Part shown: in pieces, positions 55,700 through 64,000 of the stretch | Position numbering within the stretch: the first letter of the stretch is position 1 | Layout of the letters: every line of letters starts with the position of its first letter | NCBI GenBank assembly: GCA_013368315.1 | Contig: JAACJM010000022.1 | Span: 310,001-374,000 of the forward strand | DNA length: 64,000 nt | Source of the DNA: Tetrapyrgos nigripes | Taxonomy: Eukaryota > Basidiomycota > Agaricomycetes > Agaricales > Campanellaceae | Direction: 5' to 3' | Notes under the pieces: model-generated | What the model saw: the letters and a program-made list of their open reading frames with translations, nothing else | Told to the model about the DNA's origin: nothing | Databases searched by the model: none | Translations under genes and position numbers: made by a program

Positions 55700-57831
55700 T
55701 GTAATACCTATGCTTCCATGCTGCTTTCCGGTCGTTCCAGACCTTTTCCGATCTTTTATCTTATATTTCTTTTCTCTCTTCCAAAGTTTCATCCCGCTCG
55801 TTCCGATACTCTTTCCTATCATTTCATTTCCAATTCATATCCGAACTCCACTTTTAATCCCCACATTTAATCTCCACCTCGGATCCTATCCGGAAGGCTA
55901 TGATTTATCTCGGATGCTAACCAGATTGTCCTTATGCTTTCTCTCCACAGTTTCCACTTCTCTCCACTCGCTCCTCTTAATATCCATGAGCACCATATGC
56001 TCCCCTTTCCTTTTCGACATAGGGTTTTCTCGTGATGATAGCAAATTGAGCGTTTCCCTATTCGCTTCCTTTATTAGTTACATTACCTTTCATTTCCAAT
56101 CCACTCCTATCAGGTTCCGTTCCTTTCCAGATTACTACTTAAGCTAGCAACTTTGTAGTAGATAGCTTAAGTCTAAAATTGATTTAGCTGGTCTCCCAAT
56201 CGTTCCTATCATTCCGACTTAAGACAACTAGTGAGGTGGTACTCATAGTGCCATTCAACTTAAGTCCTCTGACTTCATGCTATCCTAACTCTCTTCCATT
56301 CATTCTGGTTCCATCCGGAACCCTACTCCACCCTTCTTCCATACTTAAGACTTCCGCCCGGTGATACGCCTGCCAAAAACTCGACTAGAATGAGTTAAAA
56401 AGCGTACATATATCAAGTATACGGATATATTATGTCTGTTTACTAGGGAATAAGGACTGAAGCAAGCCCAATCTATCAGTTAAAGTGATTCTAGAGGCAA
56501 CGTTCGCGAGCGCGATACGAAATAAGGATAAGTAACCTCGAGAGGATGGTACATAAGTCCCTCAAGCTACTAAGTTCGATGTTTGAGTACTAGACTGCTC
56601 GTATACGTTTATACGTACATACCCAAGGCACTTGTTCACAAGTAGCCACCTCGCGAGCAGTATAAGTACGCGTTACCTCTATTCACGATCCATGGGATTA
56701 CCAATGTGACATAGACTCAAGAAGATAAGATACAAGACTAAAGGAGATGAATGATAACAAGGAGAAACCTCGGGTAGGTGCCTTCGCAAAGTATCCTGGA
56801 GACATTCCGATAGTTCGCGAACCTGGTTAGATCTACTCAAGCTAAAGCTAAGATCGTCGTGATGTTGCCAAATGATCAAGATCTACCTCACCCCTCCTAA
56901 AGACACCAAAAGAAGATAGTTCTGACGGATCTAGAGACTTACTGAGGCCCTCTAGAGGACTCTAGTAGGGATGGAGATATCGGAACCTATGAAAGACCAC
57001 TCGCGAGCATTGGAAGAGGTTCGCATGTGATACCCAATGAGGTTACCAGTACGAGTACCGCTCTAGACCTCCATTACCAAGAAGCTAGCATGTGCTACAT
57101 ATACCCTGGCCCTCTTGCGAGGACTCTGTACATATTCTGATTGGACGATTCATGTAAATACTGTTCACGTATCTCTCTCCTTAGTTACTTTCATTCAATC
57201 TCTCGTGTTTCACTATATAATATTGCGGACTTTAAATAATATTAGCTACTGTAAAGTTCTAGGACCTCTAGAGTATAAAAGGACGAAGTACTCGTAGCTA
57301 GAAAACAGATTAGTACTCGCGTGTATTGCTGCGGATTCTGGATAACTCTCGAGAGAAGATTAGGTCTCTCGCTTGCCCAGGCCAGCTTTATATCAATAGG
57401 AATTTCTACAAAAACCCAAAACTTTAAAGACTCGAACATTAGTTCACCCTAAGACAAAGATTGTTGTGATTGCATTGGCATATTGGCCCCATATTGTGTT
57501 TATTGAACTTAGGCATATTGGCCTCATTGTGTTATTGAAGATCTAGGCAATTGGCCTCTTATTGTGTTTATCTCGAAGTCAAGAAGACTGTCAATTGTGA
57601 CCATTGTTATTGTTGAACCCCCTATTGTTCCCCAATCGGTTCTAGAGCCATTTACCTTTAAGCTACACAAGTTATACGAGTGTTCTGCCACTTTGGATCA
57701 CCTCGCATTATATAGCAGGATTGGTGTTTGTGTGTTTTTGGTGTTGTTAGCTTCGATCTTCGAAGCTATTAGCATTATCCACTAGCCAGCCTATTACCGG
57801 GTCCGTTCCTAGGATCTGCCCGGACTTAACA
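55700..57831 (+). repeat. B2 3' LTR, interrupted by R1 copy 2
   Basis: TGTAATACCTATGCTTCC at 55700 through CCGCCCGG at 56361, then GTCCG at 57801 to TTAACA at 57831. About 692 bp without the insert. The 36-bp core is at 56137-56172. Confidence 0.9.
56362..57796 (+). mobile_element. R1 repeat copy 2, complete, TSD CCGG
   Basis: 1435 bp from TGATACGCCTGCC to AGCCTATTA. It is flanked by CCGG on both sides (56358-56361, 57797-57800); the B2 5' LTR shows the empty site CGCCCGGGTCC. The TATA box TATAAAAGG is at 57274-57282. There is no convincing ORF. The ends CCGGTGATACGCC and, on the complement, CCGGTAATAGGCT are weakly inverted. It is younger than B2, since it sits in the B2 3' LTR. Confidence 0.85.
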
Positions 57832-58165
57832 CAATGATAGCAAATTGAGTGTTCCCTTTGTCAATACTTATTTTAGTTATATTATCTTTCATTTCCAATT
57901 TTTTCCTATCTCTTTTCCATACAATTCTGATGTAGTACTTAAGCTAGCAACTTTGTAGTAGATAGCTTAAGTCTAAAATCAATTTAGCTGGTCTCTCATC
58001 TTTTCCAATTGATTTCATTAGACAACCAGCAAGGTGGTACTAATAGTGCCATTGACTTTCCGTCTTGACTTCCTGATCATTCCAGCTGGATTCATCATTG
58101 TTCCACTCATTCCCATAGACCTCTGCCTGGGTCCATAGTGTTTCCTAGCACTAAATTAACCACAT
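57832..58165 (+). repeat. Old family B-like LTR, piece 3
   Basis: It resumes after the CAATG duplicate (ATAGCAAATTGAGTGTTCCC), contains the 36-bp core at 57937-57972, and fades after GTTTCCTAGCACTA. Confidence 0.75.
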
Positions 58166-58365
58166 GACACAGCATGTGTAATGATCTATCTGGCATGGAA
58201 ATAGTTGTGACCCGATTTTAGCTGTTCTACTTCATGTATGGTGCTCCAATCCAATGTACTGGCAGAATGAATTTGACAAACTCAGAAATCCTTTTATGAC
58301 ACAACTTGCTAGAAATGTGTATTTATATTCAATAAATGAAATGAGTATTGAAGACATAAAGGAGT
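58166..58365. other. Short unassigned sequence between elements
   Basis: About 200 A+T-rich bases. One frame reads NPFMTQLARNVYLYSINEMS; it could be the continuation of the unknown locus at 46336-46655. I see no known domain. Confidence 0.35.
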
Positions 58366-58833
58366 TGTCAAGGTTGCTGATACACTCGATGGCAAACCAC
58401 CCAAGTCACACAGTTTGAGGACAAATACAAAGTGATTGATTGAGATATAGAGAGAAAGAGAAATGAGTAGGCTGACTATGCTCTATACTGCATAGTACTA
58501 GTACGGAATGGAGACAAAGTGAACGAACTAAAGGATTAGCTAGAATGTCTAATGGTTTATGTAGAAGAACAATGAATAAGTGATAGGAGAAAGATAGGAG
58601 AAATAGGAGAAACATAGAAGAAAGTGGAGAAATGTAAGGTAAAGATAGGATCGATGGAATGGAAGATTGATTGACAGTTATTATAGAGTTTGACAGGTTT
58701 TATAAGGTTCAAAGTCAGTAATATAAGGTTTAAAAGGTTTATCGAGGGAATGCAATAGACGAGTGATCAGAAAATGAGTTCAATAATGAAGTAGAAGAAG
58801 AAGGAGGACAAAGAACTGTAGCAGTTCATGACA
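58366..58833 (-). repeat. A2 3' LTR
   Basis: Minus strand TGTCATGAACTGCTAC at 58833 to CAACCTTGACA at 58366, 468 bp, matching the A1 LTRs. The purine tract GAGGGGGTAA lies just before it on the minus strand. Confidence 0.88.
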
Positions 58834-61125
58834 TTACCCCCTCTTTAAGGTGTGCTTTTACCTGGAGCACATGTGTACTTCTCCAAATGTCTTTGAAACT
58901 AATCCCCATTGATCGTACTGTGGATCCTTCACATATCAGGTTTGGTGGGCAATATGCATCTGGGTGTTCTTGATGGAAAGTCTCAATCATCTCTTTCAAT
59001 TTTGTCAAACCCGAAGCTGGTTCCCATGAATTTTCGGAGTCCAAGTAATCTAACCACTTGACCAAATACTGCACTCCTCAATGATTCCTAGTTGGCTTTG
59101 AATCTAGAATCACTTCTACGTCATACTCATTATCTTCTGGTAGTAACTCTGCTAGTTCCCCTGGATAATTCACTCCATGAGCTTCAGTCTCCTTGTATGG
59201 TGATAGCAGTGAAGCGTGGAATACTGGGTGAATTCGCCAGGTGGTTGGCAGTTTGAGACAATAGTTAACTTCGCCAATTACATCAGTGATTTCAAATGGT
59301 CCATGACGACGATTTGCCAACTTAGCTTTTGGCCTTGTTGTTTTCAAATTCTTTCCATCCAATAGCACTTTATCCCCAACTTTGAACTTCATCCCTTCTT
59401 TTACGTGGTCCATATTCTGTCTCTTCATCAGCTCTGCAGCAGTCGTCAGACTTGCTTTCAATTCTTCATGCAGCGTTTCTAAGTTCTGAAGGTGTTTTTT
59501 GACTTTTGGTACGTGTGAAGATGGATTAATTGATGGAAGGAGTTGAGGGAGATATCCATGGAGTAATTTGAAAGGTGACTTTCCAGTGGCTGAATGGACT
59601 CGAGTGTTATGGCAAAACTCAGTGTATGGCAGATATTTGACCCAATCATCCTGATGATAATTGCAGAAGGTTCGTAAGTATTGTTCGAGTTCTTGGTTGA
59701 ACCTTTTGGTCTCGCCATCTGTTTGTGGATGTTAAGTCCAGGCGAACCTTAGTGCTAGGAAACACTTCAGATCTGGGCAGAGGTCTTATAGGAAAGGTGG
59801 GAACGATGATGAATCCAGACACAACCAGACAGGAAGAGGATAGACTGGAAGAGGGATGATCCAGCTGGAAAGACCAGGAACACTAGTTGTCTAATCAGAA
59901 TTGATCAGAAAAGATAAGAGACCAGCTAAATCAATTTTAGACTTAAGCTATCTACTACAAAGTTGCTAGCTTAAGTACTATATTGAAATGGAACGGAAAT
60001 GAGATAGGAAGGGACTGGAAATGAAATAGGAAAAGATTGGAAATGAAAGATAATATAACTAAAATAAGTATTGACAAAGGAACACTCAATTTGCTATCAT
60101 TGTGTGGAAACCCTTTGGAAAGAAAAGGAAAGGGGAGCACATGGTGCTACGAGATATGAAACAGAAATGTGAGAAGTATGAATACGAGCTGTCCGGTTAG
60201 TATCCAATATGAATTGGATAGGATCTGATGGGAATTATGGACTAAACGGATTTGTGGCAACTCAGATATGAATCAGAAATGAAAATGAATCAGAATTGAA
60301 TTGGAAGTGAAATGGAATGAAAAGGGAAGAGTCAGAAAACGTTCGGAAACGTTCAGAAGGCTTTACAGTGATGATAAGCTGTACTAAGAGCTGAAGTGAT
60401 ACCTAACTTAGTGTATATCCCTTTCATAACCTGACTCGAAAACTGTGGTCCTCGATCCAATATCATTTTGTCCCATAGACCATAGCGTCACCACGTGTTG
60501 TTGAATAAAACATAAATAGTACTGTCACTATCAATATCCTTTCAGCAGGGAGAAACAACTACTGTTTTAGTTGACCAGTCCACTGTTATGTGAATCGCAT
60601 TGAAGCCTTCACATTCTGGAAGATCCATGATGAAATCAGTGGTGATAGTACCAAAGGGTTATTCTGGAACATTGTTTGGGACCAATGGCAGGTAGTGCAT
60701 CCTTCGACATAATCACAAACAAATACTGACATACCAGGCCACCAAAACTCTCTACTAACTAGTTCATAGGTCTTGAACCGGCCTGGATGTCCCGCAGTGA
60801 GACTATCGTGATGCATCTTGACTATGTCTCTACGCAATTGTTGGTTGTAGGGGACATAGACTTTGCCTCAGAACAAGATGATTCCGTCTTTGTAATTCCA
60901 TTCCTGTAAGTTCTTGACCAGCGAGCATGGACCATTGTTTAAGATGACTTCGAGAGCACTCATGACCTCTTTATCTTTTTTTGGACACTCTTTAATTCGT
61001 CTTCTCAGTTCAGCATCTCCAATTGCAACCACTGTCCCTGGTCTTGTAGCTCAAATTCTGAAGAACTTCAGGTCTAGTAACACCCTATCCTTATTGTCAT
61101 CTTCAACCCCCTCTTTATGGTCCAG
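58834..61125 (-). pseudogene. pol: Integrase and chromodomain of A2, broken
   Basis: On the minus strand: RRDIVKMHHDSLTAGHPGRF and SREFWWPGMSVFVCDYVEGC (about 60840-60700), frameshifted core near 60650-60400, an LTR at 59730-60367, then KRQNMDHVKEGMKFKVGDKV, KLPTTWRIHPVFHASLLSPY, and the chromodomain YDVEVILDSKP with LVKWLDYLDSENSWEP ending near 58900. In this copy GHPGRF keeps the Arg that is TGA in A1. Stops and frameshifts make it inactive. Confidence 0.82.
59730..60367 (-). repeat. 638-bp solo LTR, family B-like
   Basis: The ends are TGTTAAGTCC at 59730 and GGCTTTACA at 60367; read on the minus strand it starts TGTAAAGCCTTCTG. It includes the exact 36-bp core (59941-59976). It interrupts A2 integrase: flanking TCTGTTTGTGGA and GTGATGATAAGC correspond to the contiguous A1 region near 29845. 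The 5-bp duplicate is imperfect (GTGGA/GTGAT). Confidence 0.8.
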
Positions 61126-62562
61126 TGATACGCCTATCGAAAATTCGATTATCACTAGTCGAATTGCGTATATATATTCAAGTATACAGACATAATGTGT
61201 CTGTTATTACTAGGGAATAAGAACTGAAGCGAGCCCGAACTATCAGTTAAAGTGATACTAGAGGGAACGTTCGCGAGCGTGATACAAAATAAGGATAAGT
61301 AGCCTCGAGAGGATGGTACATAAGTCCCTCAAGCTACTAAGTTCGATGTTCGAGTACTAGACTGCTCGTATACATTTATATGTACATACCCAAGGCACTT
61401 GTCATGAGTAGCTACCTTGCGAGCAGTATAAGTACGTGTTACCTCTATTTCACGATCCATGGGATTACCAACGTGACATAGACTCAAGAAGATAAGATAC
61501 GAGACTAAAGGAGATGAATGATAACAAGGAGAAACCTCGGATAGGTGCCTTTGTGAAGTATCCCAGAGACGTTCCGATAGTTTGCAAACCTGGCTAGATC
61601 TACTCAAACTAAAGCTAAGATTGTCGTGATGTTGCCAAATGATCAAGATCTACCTCTCCCCTCCTAAAGACACCAAAGAAGATAGTTCCGACGGATCTAG
61701 AGACTTACTGAGGCCCTCTAGAGGACTCTAGTAGGGATGGAGATATCGGAACCTATGAAAGACCACTCGCGAGCATTAGAAGAGGTTCGCATGTGATACC
61801 CAATGAGGTTACCGGTACGAGTACCGCTCTAGACCTCCATTACCAAGAAGCTAGCATGTGCTACATATACCCTGGCCCTCTCGCGAGGACTCTGTACATA
61901 TTCTGATTGGACGATTCATGTAAATACTGTTCGTGTATCTCTCTCCCTAGTTACTTTCATTCAATCTCTTGTGTTTCACTATATAATATTGCGGACTTTA
62001 AATAATATTAGCTACTGTACAGTTCTAGGACCTCTAGAGTATAAAAGGACGAAGTACTCGTAGCTAGAAAACAGATTAGTACTCGCGTGTATTGCTGCAG
62101 ATTCTGGATAACTCTCGAGAGAAGATTAGGTCTCTCGCTTGCCCAGGCCAGCTTTATATCAATAGGAATTTCTACAAAAACCCAAAACTTTAAAGACTCG
62201 AACATTAGTTCACCCTAAGACAAAGATTGTTGTGATTGCATTGGCATATTGGCCCCATATTGTGTTTATTGAACTTAGGCATATTGGCCTCATTGTGTTA
62301 TTGAAGATCTAGGCAATTGGCCTCTTATTGTGTTTATCTCGAAGTCAAGAAGACTGTCAATTGTGACCATTGTTATTGTTGAACCCCCTATTGTTCCCCA
62401 ATCGGTTCTAGAGCCGTTTACCTTTAAGCTACACAAGTTATACGAGTGTTCTGCCACTTTGGATCACCTCGCATTATATAGCAGGATTGGTGTTTGTGTG
62501 TTTTTGGTGTTGTTAGCTTCGATCTTCGAAGCTATTAGCATTATCCACTAGCCAGCCTATTA
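61126..62562 (+). mobile_element. R1 repeat copy 3, complete, in A2 pol
   Basis: 1437 bp from TGATACGCCTATCG to AGCCTATTA. Flanks are CCAG (61122-61125) and CCGG (62563-62566). Comparison with A1 shows the flanks rejoin without loss at a CCGG-like site, so the left duplicate has changed by one G to A. It is slightly more diverged than copies 1 and 2. Confidence 0.85.
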
Positions 62563-62566
62563 CCGG

Positions 62567-64000
62567 TCTTCGAGAAAGCGGATCACTTTGATTAAGACTT
62601 CCGGGTTTATGGATCAGGATAAAGTCGAATCTGGTAAGAAATAAAGCCATCTTGGCTTGTCATTGGCTAAGTTTCTGAGAGGTGGTGAAATACTCCAGAT
62701 TCTTGTGGTCTGTAAGGATTTCGATAGTATGTGGTGCACCTTCAAGGTAATGTCGCCAAGCTTCTAATGACCATATGATTGCCAACAATTCCTTATCATG
62801 AATATCATAGTTTCGTTCGGTCTCCAATAAGGATTTCAATAGATAAGCAACTGGATGCCACTTGTCGTCTGATCCTTTCTGCAATAGGATACCTCCTGTG
62901 GCATAGTCAGAAGCATCTACTCCTACTCAATATGGCTTGGAGTGATCAGGCATTAATAAGACTGGTGAAGAGGTAAACGCATCTTTGAGTGCCTGAAAGG
63001 CTTTTTCTGCATCCACCAACCATTTCAATGGTTCATCCTTCTTTGTAAGATCGAAAAGTGGTCGAGCAACTTTGGAAAAGTCATGTATAAAACAACGATA
63101 GAAGTTTCCAAATCCTAGGAACGATTGAACATCCTTGACATTACGTGGGGTTGGCCATTTGGCAATGCCTTTGACTTTGATGGGATCCATTGCCAATGTG
63201 TTGTGAGAGACAATGAGAGCTAGGAACTCTACCGAAATGGCTTCGAAGGTGCATTTTTCTGGTTTGGCGTAAAGGTCATTTTCCTGAAGTCAAGCAAGCA
63301 CTTGTTTGACCATTTGTTGGTGCTCTTCCAGGGTTTTTGTGAAGATCAAGATATCATCCATGTAGATGACAACATTTCCTGAATTGATGAGGTCCTTGAA
63401 AAGGGTGTTCATCATCACCTGGAACGTTGTGGGGGAGTTCATAAGACCAAAAAACATCACCGTTGGTTCAAAGAGTCCTCTATTTGTTTTGAACGCTGCC
63501 TTCCACTCATCCCCTTCTTTTATTCATACATTATTATACCTCCATTGAAGGTTGATCTTTGAAAAAACTCGTGCCACTTTAAGTTTGTCAACCAACTCTG
63601 ATATGAGTGGTAGAGGGTATTCGTTCTTTATGGTCCCTTTATTCAATGCTTGGTAGTCCTGTACCGGGTGTAGTTTTCTGTCTTTCTTTTTAATGAAGAA
63701 GAAGGGACTTGCCATAGGAGACTTTGATGGTCTTATGTATTCCTTTTCTAAGTTCCCATCGATAAAGTTGTCAAGTTCTTGTTGCTCGTTAGGAGATAAG
63801 GGATAGGTTTTGCAAGGATGAGGTTCAAAGTCCAGCTTCAGTTTGATAGCATGATCCCATTTGCCACGTTTCAGTAGTCGTTCTGAAGTTCGTTTATCAA
63901 AAACTGGTAAAAACTGATGATATTGGGAGAGAATCTTATCTGTAAGTGATACATCATCTTTCATCTTTTGAGCTGCTTCTGCGAGTTCTTGAGCCTTGGT
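62567..64000 (-). pseudogene. pol: RT and RNase H of A2, continues beyond window
   Basis: On the minus strand from the right edge: [59 protein letters not shown], then a TGA near 63522 (expected Arg in NNVRIKEG), GLMNSPTTFQ, VVIYMDDILIF, VKDVQSFLGFGNFYRCFIHD, and RNase H WHPVAYLLKSLLETERNYDI with DHKNLEYFTTSQKLSQ. At the RT motif where A1 has a TGA before WGYNN this copy reads LQWRYNN (CAA), i.e. the same CpG changed on the other strand. Confidence 0.85.

Larger units (their letters stand above)
48071..57831 (+). mobile_element. B2: nearly complete Ty3/gypsy chromovirus with antisense gene, TSD CAATG
   Basis: The 5' LTR is 48071-48764 and the 3' LTR 55700-56361 plus 57801-57831 (split by R1). 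CAATG flanks both ends (48066-48070, 57832-57836). Without R1 the element is about 8.3 kb. It carries intact gag, a lightly damaged pol, an antisense two-exon zinc-cluster gene and a purine tract AAGAGGGGGA (55687-55696) before the 3' LTR. By eye the LTRs differ at about ten sites out of 690, mostly C/T or G/A, so it is the youngest full element here. Confidence 0.92.
58366..64000 (-). mobile_element. A2: second family A Ty3 element, minus strand, leaves the window
   Basis: The 3' LTR is at 58366-58833. Going right, the minus strand carries chromodomain, integrase, RNase H and RT, all close to A1. It is interrupted by a solo LTR (59730-60367) and by R1 copy 3 (61126-62562). The protease, gag and 5' LTR lie beyond 64000. 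Confidence 0.88.

Noticed and set aside
1..64000. Possibility that TGA is reassigned to arginine in this organism
   Set aside because: The intact B2 gag and antisense genes do not use internal TGA, sister copies have CGA or CAA at the same places, and the changes sit at CpG, so mutation explains them.
1..64000. tRNA, rRNA and CRISPR-like arrays
   Set aside because: No cloverleaf, rRNA signature or regularly spaced short repeats with unique spacers was seen; the only tandem arrays are the minisatellite and short duplications listed.

Overview
The window is a transposon graveyard from a fungal genome, most likely a basidiomycete of the Agaricomycetes. This rests on short GT-AG introns (49-191 nt), chromodomain-bearing Ty3/gypsy (chromovirus) polyproteins, a tyrosine-recombinase retrotransposon, fungal Zn2Cys6 clusters and a lineage-type hypothetical gene family with the C-terminal W/WIK/WW-LQP.WR signature. 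No rRNA, tRNA, CRISPR or bacterial-type operon was seen. Nearly every long reading frame belongs to a mobile element, and most are broken.

Layout. 1-1370: a 1.44-kb TATA-containing repeat (R1) cut by the window edge. 1380-5567: a decayed multi-exon host-type gene (copy 1). 5970-11204: a Ty3 reverse transcriptase scrap, an LTR fragment, and a minus-strand Gag with a collagen-like tract plus its LTR (family D). 11205-13744: copy 2 of the host-type gene, split by a solo LTR. 14277-17285: a 3.0-kb TIR DNA transposon with a DDE transposase and an accessory gene ending in a SAM-like domain. 17325-46335: an old family-B Ty3 element (B1) holding a Russian-doll nest. B1 contains a family-C element (TSD CATGC). 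The C 3' LTR contains a tyrosine-recombinase retrotransposon (no clear TSD). That YR element contains a 7.0-kb family-A element (TSD ACCTC). Smaller DNA elements, MITEs and solo LTRs sit inside several of these. 46656-58165: another old LTR interrupted by a 1.14-kb LTR-like repeat (R2) and by a nearly complete family-B element (B2, TSD CAATG), whose 3' LTR carries a second R1. 58366-64000: a second family-A element on the minus strand, interrupted by a solo LTR and a third R1, running off the window.

Function. Most Gag-Pol proteins would have served retrotransposition, but almost all carry stops or frameshifts. Many stops are TGA at conserved arginines (CGA to TGA), pointing to CpG deamination. 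The intact frames are the B2 gag and, between B2 pol and the B2 3' LTR, an antisense two-exon gene encoding a 312-aa protein with a perfect Zn2Cys6 spacing. The older B1 copy keeps the same six cysteines at the same place. This antisense zinc-cluster gene is the strongest candidate for an under-described element-encoded system. Other notable items are a candidate -1 frameshift site at the B2 gag stop, insertion of R1 at CCGG, a dispersed 14-bp near-palindrome (ACTTTTRYAAAAGT) concentrated in and around the two host-type genes, and a 36-bp core shared by otherwise diverged LTRs.
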